This document shows positions 51,405 to 60,443 of a stretch of 62,185 nt of DNA, piece after piece. The DNA lies in assembly GCA_017446885.1 (NCBI GenBank), contig JAFSOR010000009.1, forward strand, positions 166,159 through 228,343. The letters run 5' to 3'. This DNA is from Spirochaetia bacterium (GTDB lineage: Bacteria; Spirochaetota; Spirochaetia; CADAEX01). Position 1 is the first letter of the stretch. Every line of letters starts with the position of its first letter. Both the position numbers and the translations under genes were made by a program. The notes below the pieces were generated by a model that was given only the letters and a program-made list of their open reading frames with translations, searched no databases and had not been told where the DNA came from.

Positions 51405-53531
51405 TTATTCAGGGCTTTTTTCCATGTCGATAATGACAAGCTGGGGAGTAGTCTTGTTGCGGAAATAGTTGTAGTCCACCCTGAATATGGCATCCACAGT
51501 GTCACCTGCATTAAGGTCGCGCCCAGCCCTGTCGGAGCTGTTCCAGTAGATTGCAGGCCATAAGTTTTTGCCGGCATCAAGGGTGAACTTGATATGCCCA
51601 ACCTCTTTCTGCCCCACTATATCCAAAGTCTTTATGACAAGCTTCTTTGCCAAAAATACAAGGGGCGGGCTGCTTTCTCCGTACGGATTAAGGCGCGATG
51701 CCACATCCAGGATATCCTCGGTCAGGTAGCCTTTAGGAAGCTCTGCATCTATCTCTGGATAAGGCTTTTCTGGAATATCGACCCCTACCTCTTCCACATA
51801 GGTGTTAACCTTTTTCTTGAAAATATCCAGATTTGAGGCCGAAAGCGAGAACCCTCCTGCAAAATCATGGCCGCCGTAATCCATAAAGACTTCTTTGCAG
51901 TAGTCCAGAAGAGGCATGATTGAATATCCCCTTATGCTGCGCACCGAGCCTATTACCTTGTCTTCCATGACTGTGTAGATGATAGCCGGAGAGTTATAAT
52001 AGTTGGAGAACTTGGAGGCCAGGATGCCTGTAATGCCCCGTGGAACCCCCTTGCCGCCTGTGAACACCAGAGAACTTGAAAAAGCTTCAAAGCTCTCCTT
52101 TGCCGAATGTGTCAAGAGTCCCCAATAGTCCTCGCCTTGTTTTTTCCGCTGCTTGTTAAGGGAAAGAAGCTCGTTTCCAAGCTTTTCAACCTCTACCGGA
52201 TCGGTGGTTTTAAAGAAGTTCACCGCCTTGGATGGAACCCCCATCCTTCCCGAAGCATTGATGATAGGAGTTATATACCATGCCACATCGGTTACTGTAA
52301 TAGTCCTGTCTATAATCTTCTGCTCGCACAAAAGCCAGCGTAGCCCTTTACTGCAATGGTTTGCAATATGCTTAAGGCCGCATTTTACCAGTATGCGGTT
52401 CTCATCCACCAGCGGCATTAGGTCGGCCACTGTACCCAGAGCTACCAGAGGAAGCCTTTTCTCGTATTCATCCGAAAGAGCCGGATACTTTTTATAAAGC
52501 AGGAATTTGAAAAGATTAAAGAGGACATCAAGCTCTGTTATATCTGTAGAACTGTACCTGCTGTCGTGGCTTATATCCCGCATCTTTAAAAGCCCCAGCC
52601 CCGAAAGGCTTGGAACAAGCTTATAGATTTCGGGTGCCAGGTCCATGGTCTCCAGGTCCACATGAGGGAACACAGCCCTGAAAAGCCGCTTCTGGTTCTG
52701 GGCACCGAATGTTATTATTATGGAACCCGAGAAGAAATCCATAAGCCGTGTGCTTTCTATCGAAGTGATTATTCCAGGCACAATAGTCTCTGATATCTGA
52801 GCCACCTCTACCAGGTTGTAGAGCTTCTTTGCATTGAATATAAAGCTGCCGTCAGGGCCAGGCACTATATTGAGCAGCGTGATATTCTTGTTGTAGTAGG
52901 AGGTGCGTGAAAACTCAAGGGCCCATATAAGCTTGGCCACTACCCCGCAGCCTGCAAGGTCGCGGAAAGGATAGCCGCAGTCCGGCACCTTGGGGTTGAT
53001 AATCGCAGTGCATACCGGAAGCTCTGCCGGAGCTGTATGGTGGTCCAGGACTATTACATCTATGGATTTCTCGGCCGCATAGGCAATCTCGTCCTTGTTT
53101 GAGATTCCACAGTCCACCGTTATTATCAGGGTGATATCGTTACTGGCAGCATAGTCTACAGCCTCTGTGGTAAGGCCATAGGGTTCATCTCCTTCAGGCA
53201 CTTTCCAGAATGGCTCTGCAACCCCCAGCTCTGCAAGCATGTCGGTCATAAGGACAGTGGAAGTTATTCCATCTGCATCCCTGTCGCCGAACACCATTAT
53301 GCGCTCACCTTCCTGAACAGCATCCAGAATGCGGTCTACAGCATCTTCCATCTGGTGGAAAAGGAAGGGGTTATGCAGGTATTTTATCTCGTCCTGAAGA
53401 TAGAACTTTAACTCTTCGGGCCTGGTAATGCCACGGCGCACAAGTATGGAGGCAAGCAGAAGCGACACCTTGTAGCGGGAAGAGATATCTTTTACGTCCT
53501 GGCTTTCTATGAATTTTTTATTATATTTCAT
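51405..53531 (-). CDS. recJ: Single-strand DNA exonuclease RecJ
   Basis: This is a 708-residue DHH-family 5'-3' exonuclease. Motif I is FGDRDADGITST (residues ~81-92), the DHH motif is VLDHHTAPAELP and a DHHA1 domain and OB-like C-terminus follow. Motif I usually reads GDYDVDGxTS; here Arg and Ala replace Tyr and Val, but all Asp ligands are kept. It starts with ATG inside the end of the recO-like gene (11-base overlap). Confidence 0.92.
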   Translation of the reverse strand: MKYNKKFIESQDVKDISSRYKVSLLLASILVRRGITRPEELKFYLQDEIKYLHNPFLFHQMEDAVDRILDAVQEGERIMVFGDRDADGITSTVLMTDMLAELGVAEPFWKVPEGDEPYGLTTEAVDYAASNDITLIITVDCGISNKDEIAYAAEKSIDVIVLDHHTAPAELPVCTAIINPKVPDCGYPFRDLAGCGVVAKLIWALEFSRTSYYNKNITLLNIVPGPDGSFIFNAKKLYNLVEVAQISETIVPGIITSIESTRLMDFFSGSIIITFGAQNQKRLFRAVFPHVDLETMDLAPEIYKLVPSLSGLGLLKMRDISHDSRYSSTDITELDVLFNLFKFLLYKKYPALSDEYEKRLPLVALGTVADLMPLVDENRILVKCGLKHIANHCSKGLRWLLCEQKIIDRTITVTDVAWYITPIINASGRMGVPSKAVNFFKTTDPVEVEKLGNELLSLNKQRKKQGEDYWGLLTHSAKESFEAFSSSLVFTGGKGVPRGITGILASKFSNYYNSPAIIYTVMEDKVIGSVRSIRGYSIMPLLDYCKEVFMDYGGHDFAGGFSLSASNLDIFKKKVNTYVEEVGVDIPEKPYPEIDAELPKGYLTEDILDVASRLNPYGESSPPLVFLAKKLVIKTLDIVGQKEVGHIKFTLDAGKNLWPAIYWNSSDRAGRDLNAGDTVDAIFRVDYNYFRNKTTPQLVIIDMEKSPE

Positions 53532-54111
53532 CCAAGTCCTTCGAGAGCGTGTTCAGCCGGCATTCCAGCACTGTCTGGACAGTATCCAGAACAGCACTTT
53601 CCAATTTTTTATATTCTATCATAGAATTATGCTTCTGCAAATAGATATTTGGAGGAAACCCCAAAAGATCAAGGCAGCGCAGAAGAAACTCTATGTTGAT
53701 AAGTACAATCTGATCCTCGCTGCAGCTGTCAAGGTATACCATGCTCCCTATCAGAAGCTCATAGATCTCGGAAGATGAAGAGCCGCCACCGTGGGTGCGC
53801 ATGATAATCTCGAACCAGGTGAGCACTGTATAATACTTCTTCAGGTCGGTCTGGATTGACAGAAAGGTATGGACAGGCGAAAAGTCCTCTATCTTGGGAA
53901 TACGTGCTTTTGGGTTGTGATACAGAACAAAATGGCCACAGGCAAGGGGCGACACCAAAGGGCCTATCTTGCTCTTGGGCTTGTATCCGCCATATGCTGT
54001 GGCCTCGGTTATACCAGAATCTGGAGAGAATATCCGTACCCCCTTGTGGTATTCGCCCACCCGGGTATTCTTTAGTATTATTCCATCCAGTTCTGTATAG
54101 CGGTTCATCAA
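53521..54111 (-). CDS. recO: RecO-like DNA repair protein (short)
   Basis: This 196-residue protein resembles RecO: an N-terminal OB-fold-like start (TELDGIILKNTRVGEYHKGVRIFSPDSG), KSKIGPLVSPLACGHFVLY, then a helical region (KKYYTVLTWFEIIMRTHGGGSSSSEIYELL) with LLRCLDLLGFPPN at the end. It is about 40 residues shorter than usual and has no CxxC zinc motif. The homology is moderate. Downstream recJ overlaps it, in agreement with a repair role. ATGs at 54111 and 54108 are equivalent. Confidence 0.7.
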   Translation of the reverse strand: MMNRYTELDGIILKNTRVGEYHKGVRIFSPDSGITEATAYGGYKPKSKIGPLVSPLACGHFVLYHNPKARIPKIEDFSPVHTFLSIQTDLKKYYTVLTWFEIIMRTHGGGSSSSEIYELLIGSMVYLDSCSEDQIVLINIEFLLRCLDLLGFPPNIYLQKHNSMIEYKKLESAVLDTVQTVLECRLNTLSKDLDEI

Positions 54112-54129
54112 CTGTTATTTTACAGCGGT

Positions 54130-54549
54130 TTACCTGTTTTTTACAATAGCAAAGGAGAATTCGCAGCTTACGCATACCTTGCCGTCAACCTTGCCTACTC
54201 CAGAAGCAAAGTAGAACGGCCCCTTGTTCCCCTTGATTGTGCACTCGGACTCGAAGGTGTCGCCCGGCACCACAGGGTTACGGAACTTGACCTTGTCTAG
54301 GCCTGTGAACATAGGGAGTGTGCCGTCTGTGCACTTGTCGGCAAGCAGCACGCAGGTAGCCTGTGCCAGCATTTCGCACAATATTACGCCAGGAACCACA
54401 GGGCGGCCAGGGAAATGCCCCTTAAGGAAGAACTCCTCTCCGCTAACCTTGTACTTGCCATGGGCAACTCCATCAACTACCTCCGCCTCCTGCACCAGGA
54501 GCATGTTGTCCCGGTGTGGCAGTATTTTCTTAATATCTTCCTGATTCAT
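54130..54549 (-). CDS. fabZ: FabZ: 3-hydroxyacyl-ACP dehydratase
   Basis: This 139-residue dehydratase is the last gene of the fab operon. PHRDNMLLVQEA and the catalytic segment FLKGHFPGRPVVPGVILCEMLAQ (His at about residue 45 and Glu at about 58) are typical. It lies directly after fabF with no accB between, unlike the usual Firmicutes order. Confidence 0.93.
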   Translation of the reverse strand: MNQEDIKKILPHRDNMLLVQEAEVVDGVAHGKYKVSGEEFFLKGHFPGRPVVPGVILCEMLAQATCVLLADKCTDGTLPMFTGLDKVKFRNPVVPGDTFESECTIKGNKGPFYFASGVGKVDGKVCVSCEFSFAIVKNR

Positions 54550-55782
54550 TTAATCCTCACATTTCTTGAATGCCAGACAGGCATTATGACCGCCAAAGCC
54601 CAGGTTAACAGAAAGGGCCAGGTTGATGTCTGCCTTGCGTGCAACCAGCGGAACATAGTCCAGGTCGCAGTCCGGGTCGGGCTCCTTAAGGCCTATGGTA
54701 GGAGGCACAATGCCTTCCCTAAGGGCCATGATGGATGCAATAGCCTCCACACCGCCGGTAGCACCCAGCATGTGGCCTGTCATAGACTTGGTGGAGCTTA
54801 TAAGAATCTTATATGCATTGTCGCCAAAAGCCTTCTTTATGGCCAGGGTCTCGGACTTGTCGTTGAGCGGTGTGCTGGTGCCGTGGGCATTGAAGTAGAC
54901 CTTGGTCTCCCCTTCCATGCCAGACTCCTTAACAGCATCGGCAATAGCCCGGGCTGCTCCGCCGGCCTCGGGGTCGGGGGCAGTCATATGGTATGCATCG
55001 CAGGTGGAGCCATAGCCGCAAATCTCGGCATATATCCTGGCACCACGTGCTTTGGCATGCTCGTAATCTTCCAGTATAAGGATACCGGATCCCTCGCCCA
55101 TAACAAAGCCGTTACGCCGTTTGTCGAACGGAATCGAGGCAGCCTCGGGGTCGGTGCTTGAAGAAAGGGCCATGCAGTTGATGAACCCTGCAACTCCTAC
55201 AGGACCAATTGCAGCCTCGGCACCGCCAGCTATTACAGCATCGGCATAGCCACCCTTGACTGCACGGTAGGCCTCGCCTATTGCGGTGCTGCCTGTGGCA
55301 CATGCTGTGGTAACAGGAACACAGGGGCCCTGCGCCTTGAACTTTATAGCCACAGTGCCTGCAGCCATGTTTGCTATCATGGTAGGAATAAACAGAGGCG
55401 ATACCCGTCTAGGCCCTTTGTCATGCAGCTTTATGACCTCTTCGGTAAAGGTTGTTATACCGCCGATTCCAGAACCCAGGTAGACCCCGAAACGCTCGGG
55501 CGCAACATTGCCCAAGATTCCGCTGTCCTCTACAGCCTGAACTGCGGCAGCCACACCATACTGAGTAAACAGGTCGCTCTTTCTAAGTTCTGCTTTCTCC
55601 ATATACAGATTAGGATCAAAGCCCTTGACCTCGGCAGCAAGCTTGGCCTTGAAGTCGGTGGTGTCGAACCGGGTTATAGGACCTATTCCGTTCTTGCCTG
55701 CCACAGCAGATGACCAGAAGGTGGCAACATCATTTCCAATCGGGGTTATTGCCCCCATTCCTGTAACAACTACTTTTCTCAT
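54550..55782 (-). CDS. fabF: FabF: 3-oxoacyl-ACP synthase II
   Basis: This 410-residue condensing enzyme elongates fatty acyl-ACP. The nucleophilic Cys is in TTACATGSTAIG (about residue 163), and the histidines are in NAHGTSTPLND and SMTGHMLGATGG. The start lies 8 bases after the fabG stop. Confidence 0.95.
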   Translation of the reverse strand: MRKVVVTGMGAITPIGNDVATFWSSAVAGKNGIGPITRFDTTDFKAKLAAEVKGFDPNLYMEKAELRKSDLFTQYGVAAAVQAVEDSGILGNVAPERFGVYLGSGIGGITTFTEEVIKLHDKGPRRVSPLFIPTMIANMAAGTVAIKFKAQGPCVPVTTACATGSTAIGEAYRAVKGGYADAVIAGGAEAAIGPVGVAGFINCMALSSSTDPEAASIPFDKRRNGFVMGEGSGILILEDYEHAKARGARIYAEICGYGSTCDAYHMTAPDPEAGGAARAIADAVKESGMEGETKVYFNAHGTSTPLNDKSETLAIKKAFGDNAYKILISSTKSMTGHMLGATGGVEAIASIMALREGIVPPTIGLKEPDPDCDLDYVPLVARKADINLALSVNLGFGGHNACLAFKKCED

Positions 55783-55790
55783 AATTCTCC

Positions 55791-56525
55791 TTACATTGCC
55801 ATTCCGCCGTCTACACGGATAACCTCGCCAGTTATATAGTCAGATACAGGGCTGGCAAGGAACAGGACCAGGTTTGCCACATCCTCGGGCTTTCCGGCCT
55901 TTTTCATAGGAACAGCATCGATAAGCTTGTCCCTGCCCGGCAGATCCTTTGTCATGTCTGTGTCTATAACTCCAGGAGCCACTGCATTGCAGCATATTCC
56001 CTTGGCACCCAGCTCGCGGGCGATAGTCTTGGTCACGCCGATAATTCCAGCCTTGGATGCAGAATAGTTGACCTGCCCTGCATTTCCCATAAGACCGGCT
56101 ATGGAGCTAATGTTGATAATCTTTCCATAGTGCTTTCTAAGGAAGATAGGACTGCAGTGCTTGGTCATGTTGAACACGCTCTTAAGGTTGATGTTGATTA
56201 CTGCATCCCAGTTTTCCTCGCTCATGGAGAATATAAGGCTGTCCCGGGTGATTCCAGCGTTGTTGACCAGAATGTCGATAGTGCCGAAATCCTTTGCAAT
56301 CTGAGCCACTGTGGCCTTGACTGCTGCAAAGTTTGAAACATCGCACTGATATGGACGTGCTGTTATGCCGCACTTCATAAGAATATCGCAGGATTCCTGG
56401 GTCTTTTCCAGGCTTCCTACGTCGATAAGGGCTATGTCGGCATGGTTTTCAGCCATCTTCTGGGCAACAGTAAAACCTATTCCCCTTGAGCCCCCTGTAA
56501 TAACTGCAACTTTTCCTTTAAGCAT
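55791..56525 (-). CDS. fabG: FabG: 3-oxoacyl-ACP reductase
   Basis: This is a 244-residue short-chain dehydrogenase with the cofactor motif TGGSRGIGF (residues 10-18), NNAG at about 88, and the catalytic Ser, Tyr and Lys in ISSIAGLMGNAGQVNYSASK. The start overlaps fabD by 8 bases. Confidence 0.95.
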   Translation of the reverse strand: MLKGKVAVITGGSRGIGFTVAQKMAENHADIALIDVGSLEKTQESCDILMKCGITARPYQCDVSNFAAVKATVAQIAKDFGTIDILVNNAGITRDSLIFSMSEENWDAVININLKSVFNMTKHCSPIFLRKHYGKIINISSIAGLMGNAGQVNYSASKAGIIGVTKTIARELGAKGICCNAVAPGVIDTDMTKDLPGRDKLIDAVPMKKAGKPEDVANLVLFLASPVSDYITGEVIRVDGGMAM

Positions 56526-57435
56526 TTTTAATCTCCTCTGCTACACGCTCTGCATCCTGACTGTTTTCCACGTTATAGATGCGAACATTGCCATTTATCT
56601 TGGAAACAAAGCCGGACAGGGTATGTCCCGGTCCGCATTCGATAAATGTGTCCACACCGTCCGATATCATGTTCTCAATCAGGCTCTGCCACTTGACAGG
56701 ACTTTTTATCTGGTTTGTCAGAAGATCCTGAACAGAAGTACTGTATTTTTTTGAAGTATAGTTTGAATAAATATCAAATTTAGGGTTTTTAAAATTATAT
56801 TTAGATAATTCTTGGGTAAATTCTTCTGCAGCATCTGCCATAAATGGTGAATGGAAACCACCGCTCACAGGAAGCTGAAGGTAGCGTCCACCGGAACCTT
56901 TGACATCCAGCTTGAACTGTTCCATCTCGTCGGGAGCACCTGACACAACCAGCTGCCCCGGACAGTTGTAGTTGACAGAGTATATGTGCTGATATTTGGA
57001 TGCAAGCTCCTCAACCTTGGCATTATCAAGCTTGAGGACTGCTGCCATTATGCTTTTAAGCTCTTTTCCGGCACTGTGCATAAGCTCTGCCCTTTTGCAT
57101 ACCAGCTTAAAGCCATCTTCCAGGCTAAGCATTCCAGCAAAAGTCAGGGCCGCTATCTCGCCCAGCGAGAAGCCTGCGACGCAGTCGCAGGCTATGCCGT
57201 GCTCAGTAAGAGCACAGGCAGCGGCCATGTCTACGCAGAATATGCATGGCTGGGTGTTGTTGGTCTGGGAAAGCTCATCCTGGGTGCCTGTAAAGCACTG
57301 CGATGCAGTACCGGGCCGCACGCTGTCTGCCATGGCAAACACAGCCTTTGCCCCACTTGAGTTATCTGCCAGATCCTTGCCCATACCAGGGTACTGAGCC
57401 CCCTGGCCTGCAAATAAGAATGCTATTTTACCCAT
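56518..57435 (-). CDS. fabD: FabD: malonyl-CoA:ACP transacylase
   Basis: This 305-residue transacylase begins FLFAGQGAQYPGMGKDL. The catalytic Ser is in GFSLGEIAAL (a GHSLGE-type motif with Phe for His), and VSGGFHSPFM gives the second His. The first residue lies inside the fabK 3' end (13-base overlap). Confidence 0.93.
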   Translation of the reverse strand: MGKIAFLFAGQGAQYPGMGKDLADNSSGAKAVFAMADSVRPGTASQCFTGTQDELSQTNNTQPCIFCVDMAAACALTEHGIACDCVAGFSLGEIAALTFAGMLSLEDGFKLVCKRAELMHSAGKELKSIMAAVLKLDNAKVEELASKYQHIYSVNYNCPGQLVVSGAPDEMEQFKLDVKGSGGRYLQLPVSGGFHSPFMADAAEEFTQELSKYNFKNPKFDIYSNYTSKKYSTSVQDLLTNQIKSPVKWQSLIENMISDGVDTFIECGPGHTLSGFVSKINGNVRIYNVENSQDAERVAEEIKNA

Positions 57436-58367
57436 CTTGTCCCTTTCAAAAGTTCCTCGGCCTGGGCTACAAGCTCGTCGACAATCTCTTTGGCGCTCTG
57501 CTCCTTGTTCACAAGGCCTGCAATCTGGCCGGCGATAAAGCAGCCCTTGGCATCGTCCCCATCCACAGCTGCGGCCCGGAGTGCACCGATTCCTGCACTC
57601 TCAAGCTCCTCGTTGGAGATGGAAGGATCATTCTCCTTCATGAAGAAGTTCCGGGAGAAGCTGGTCTTGAGACTCCGCACCGGATGACCCAGCTTGCGGC
57701 CTGTGACAATAGTATCTATATCGCTGGCCTTGAGCACCTTGGCCTTATAGTTAGGATGGACTCCACACTCATTGGCAACCAGGAACCGGGTTCCCATCTG
57801 AACACCCTTGGCACCCAGCATGAAGGCTGCGGCAATACCACGGCCGTCGCCGATTCCACCTGCCGCGATGACAGGAATGGTAAGTGCATCCACAACCTGG
57901 GGCACCAGTGCCATGGTGTTAAGCTCGCCAATGTGGCCGCCAGACTCACCGCCTTCGGCAACAACTGCGACAGCACCCAGCTTTTCCATACGCTTTGCAA
58001 GCATCACAGAAGGAATCACAGGGATTACCTTTATTCCAGCCTCCAGCCACATAGGCATATATTTGGCCGGGTTTCCAGCACCAGTGGTGACTACCGGAAC
58101 CTTAAGGTCGGCAACCACCTGTGCAACCTCTGCCACATGGGGGCTCATAAGCATTATATTCACTCCAAAGGGCTTCTTGGTCAGGCTCCTGGCTGTCTCA
58201 ATCTCTTTCTTAAGGTAGTCGGCACCGGCGTTCATGGCAGAGATGATACCAAGTCCGCCTGCCTCTGAGACAGCTGCAGCCAGCTTTCCGTCGGCAATCC
58301 ATGCCATTCCCCCCTGGAAGATAGGATATTCAATCCCCAGGATAGAACAGAGTTCGGAATTAAGCAT
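57423..58367 (-). CDS. fabK: FabK: FMN-dependent enoyl-ACP reductase II
   Basis: This 314-residue flavoprotein has the 2-nitropropane-dioxygenase-like fold: IEYPIFQGGMAWIADGKLAAAVSEAGGLG at the start, GVNIMLMSP, VVAEGGESGGHIG and PVIAAGGIGDGRG as the flavin sites. FabK replaces FabI and is insensitive to triclosan in the studied Firmicutes. Placing it between acpP and fabD copies the order of Streptococcus and clostridia. Confidence 0.93.
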   Translation of the reverse strand: MLNSELCSILGIEYPIFQGGMAWIADGKLAAAVSEAGGLGIISAMNAGADYLKKEIETARSLTKKPFGVNIMLMSPHVAEVAQVVADLKVPVVTTGAGNPAKYMPMWLEAGIKVIPVIPSVMLAKRMEKLGAVAVVAEGGESGGHIGELNTMALVPQVVDALTIPVIAAGGIGDGRGIAAAFMLGAKGVQMGTRFLVANECGVHPNYKAKVLKASDIDTIVTGRKLGHPVRSLKTSFSRNFFMKENDPSISNEELESAGIGALRAAAVDGDDAKGCFIAGQIAGLVNKEQSAKEIVDELVAQAEELLKGTRWVK

Positions 58368-58599
58368 TCTCCTTCTCCTTAAGCCTCTTCTCTATAAACT
58401 TGACCAGGTCGTCAACTGTGGTGACAGCCTCGTCGAACTCAAGCTCAACGCCCAGTTCCTCTTCCAGGTCCATAATCATCTCCACTGTGTCCAGGGAATC
58501 GATTCCAAGGCCGATAAGCGATGTGTCTGGTGTAACCTTGCTTGGGTCGCAGTCAATCTTTTCTACAATCTTAGCTTTCAGTTTCTCAAAAATATCCAT
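58360..58599 (-). CDS. acpP: Acyl carrier protein
   Basis: This is a 79-residue acidic protein with the phosphopantetheine attachment site GIDSLDTVEM (Ser at about residue 34). It lies 10 bases after fabH and overlaps fabK by 8. The prosthetic group comes from CoA, linking this operon to the coaBC block in the same window. Confidence 0.95.
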   Translation of the reverse strand: MDIFEKLKAKIVEKIDCDPSKVTPDTSLIGLGIDSLDTVEMIMDLEEELGVELEFDEAVTTVDDLVKFIEKRLKEKENA

Positions 58600-58609
58600 G
58601 TTTTACTCC

Positions 58610-59563
58610 TTACCATCTGATTATGCAGGCTGCACTTGAGAGTCCGCCCCCGAAGGCGCAGAGAGCTAACAGCTCGCCTCTTTTAAAACAGCCCTTTCTA
58701 TTAAGTTCATCAAGCGCGATGGGAATGCTTGCTGAAGATGTGTTTCCAAATCTTTCTATATTAAGATAGAAGCGGTCTTCTGGGATAGGCAGCTTCTTCT
58801 TAGCAAAATCAATAATGCGGCTGTTGGCCTGGTGCGGCACAACCCAGCTTATATCCTCGACCTTTATTCCTGCGTCGGCAGCTACATCTGCAATATCACG
58901 GCACATAGCCTTGACTGCAAACTTGAAGGTCTCCTGGCCGTGCATGTTTATTACAGGCTTCTCGATTGGCCCCTGGTAGAACGGAGAATCTCCGCCGTAG
59001 TTTGGAATGCGGATTATGTCGTTGTCGCCATAGGAATGAAGCCTGGAAGAAAGGTAGTTATCCCCTTTCTCAAGAAGCACTGCCCCTGCTCCGTCGCCGA
59101 ATATTACGCATGTTGAGCGGTGGTTCCAGTCCACAATGCCCGAAAGGCGCTCTGCCCCAACCACCAGAATCCTTTCTGCCTTGCCACGGGCAAAGAAGCC
59201 TGCCGCAGTATCAAGGGCAAAGACAAATGCGCTGCAGGCACAGTTTATATCCATGGCTGGGCAGGTTGCACCAAGCTTCTTCTGAATCATGCAGGCAACG
59301 TTGGGCGATTTGTATTCTGCAGTAATCGAGGCGCATATTATCATGTCTATCTGGTCTGCGGAAACACCTGCAGCATCCAGGGCACGCTGGGCTGCCTTGT
59401 ACCCAAGCTCGGATGTAGGCTCGTCCACAGATATGCGGCGCTCCTTGATTCCCACCCGCTGGGTTATCCATTCGTCATTTGTCTCCACCATGTGGGACAA
59501 TTCTTCGTTATCCAATATCTTCTCAGGCACATAGCTGCCGGTAGATACAATTCTAAAGCTCAT
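58610..59563 (-). CDS. fabH: FabH: 3-oxoacyl-ACP synthase III
   Basis: This 317-residue initiating condensing enzyme has the Cys in INCACSAFVFAL (about residue 112), His in WVVPHQANSRI and Asn in FGNTSSASIPI. The N-terminus TGSYVPEKILDNEELSHMVETNDEWI is typical. It starts one base after the fabT stop. Confidence 0.95.
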   Translation of the reverse strand: MSFRIVSTGSYVPEKILDNEELSHMVETNDEWITQRVGIKERRISVDEPTSELGYKAAQRALDAAGVSADQIDMIICASITAEYKSPNVACMIQKKLGATCPAMDINCACSAFVFALDTAAGFFARGKAERILVVGAERLSGIVDWNHRSTCVIFGDGAGAVLLEKGDNYLSSRLHSYGDNDIIRIPNYGGDSPFYQGPIEKPVINMHGQETFKFAVKAMCRDIADVAADAGIKVEDISWVVPHQANSRIIDFAKKKLPIPEDRFYLNIERFGNTSSASIPIALDELNRKGCFKRGELLALCAFGGGLSSAACIIRW

Positions 59564-59564
59564 A

Positions 59565-60017
59565 CTAATCGTCCAGACTCTCTTTGAAGTAAATATTTAT
59601 TTTCTCAAATGCCTTGGCCAGGAACTCCTTCTCCTGGTCGGTAAGGCCATCGTTGATCTTTTTAATAAGGCGGCGGCGGAAATAGCGGTAGTAAGCGTTC
59701 ACCTTGGCACCATCGCGGGTCAGCACCACCTTTACGGAACGGCCATCCTCTTTGCTTGGATTCTTTTTAAGGAACCCTTTGCTCTCCAGCTTGTTTACCA
59801 TGACAGTGACAGAAGGCTTTGAGATATGCAGAAGGTCTGCCAGGGCACTTATGGTGCAGCCACCCTTGCATCCGGAACCTACGGCCTCAAGGAAATGGAT
59901 TTCGTTTATGGAGAGTTTTATGCGGATATTGACGTTTTTGCGGGCATTGTCCTCTAGATTGATGACATTCTTGTACATCTGCAATAGTGTATCGCTTAAC
60001 TTTTCAGAACTGTTCAT
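59565..60017 (-). CDS. fabT: MarR-family regulator, FabT-like
   Basis: This 150-residue winged-helix protein has the MarR recognition segment LLHISKPSVTVMVNKLESKGFLKK and the wing NPSKEDGRSVKVVLTRDG. It is first in the fab operon, the place FabT occupies in Firmicutes. A cysteine cluster (VGSGCKGGC, about residues 50) is unusual for FabT and could sense metal or redox state. A perfect inverted repeat lies over its own start site. Repressor action is inferred. Confidence 0.88.
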   Translation of the reverse strand: MNSSEKLSDTLLQMYKNVINLEDNARKNVNIRIKLSINEIHFLEAVGSGCKGGCTISALADLLHISKPSVTVMVNKLESKGFLKKNPSKEDGRSVKVVLTRDGAKVNAYYRYFRRRLIKKINDGLTDQEKEFLAKAFEKINIYFKESLDD

Positions 60018-60028
60018 ACGCCACCATT

Positions 60029-60051
60029 TAATTAGTTAAACTAACTAATTA
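60029..60051 (-). promoter_or_regulatory. Operator palindrome of the fab operon
   Basis: TAATTAGTT, five bases and AACTAATTA form a perfect 9-base inverted repeat (60029-60051). It covers about +1 to +23 of the predicted transcript, between the -10 box and the fabT ATG at 60017. The position suits autorepression by the MarR/FabT-like protein. Confidence 0.7.
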
Positions 60052-60058
60052 TATTTGC

Positions 60059-60087
60059 AGTATACACCCCCTCTTCCAATATGTCAA
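60059..60087 (-). promoter_or_regulatory. Sigma-70 promoter of the fab operon
   Basis: On the minus strand TTGACA (60087-60082) and TATACT (60064-60059) are exactly 17 bases apart. The predicted start is near 60052, at the edge of the operator. Confidence 0.85.
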
Positions 60088-60096
60088 GCAAAATAT

Positions 60097-60108
60097 TATG
60101 ATATTTGC
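60097..60108 (+). promoter_or_regulatory. -10 box for the DUF486 gene, leaderless arrangement
   Basis: TATGAT at 60097-60102 lies 6 bases before the ATG at 60109, with no ribosome-binding site. The -35 box of the fab promoter on the other strand ends 10 bases before this -10 box. Confidence 0.45.
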
Positions 60109-60438
60109 ATGTGGTATACTGTTTTATTATTGACTATATCGAATACTTTCATGACCTTTGCCTGGTACGGACACCTTAAGCACAGGTCTGCCAATCTGCT
60201 TATCGTAATCTTGGTAAGCTGGGGAATCGCATTTTTCGAGTACTGCTTCCAGGTGCCGGCCAACCGTATAGGCTCGCACTACTGCACCACTGCGCAGCTC
60301 AAGATAATACAGGAGGTCATATCCCTATCTGTCTTCTCGGTATTCTCGGTGCTCTACCTGCACGAAGGATTCAAGTGGAACTATCTTGCGGCGTTTGTGT
60401 GCATTCTGCTTGCTGTAGTGTTTGTGATGAAGAAATAA
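60109..60438 (+). CDS. DUF486/DMT-type small membrane protein
   Basis: This 109-residue protein has four hydrophobic helices. The family pattern MTFAWYGHLK, the SWGIAFFEYCFQVPANRIG loop and the QLKIIQEVISL segment are clear signs of DUF486. I chose the start at 60109 because the full family length begins there; longer frames run into the fab promoter. It may be a small-molecule exporter; function is not established. Confidence 0.85.
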   Translation: MWYTVLLLTISNTFMTFAWYGHLKHRSANLLIVILVSWGIAFFEYCFQVPANRIGSHYCTTAQLKIIQEVISLSVFSVFSVLYLHEGFKWNYLAAFVCILLAVVFVMKK

Positions 60439-60443
60439 AGTAT

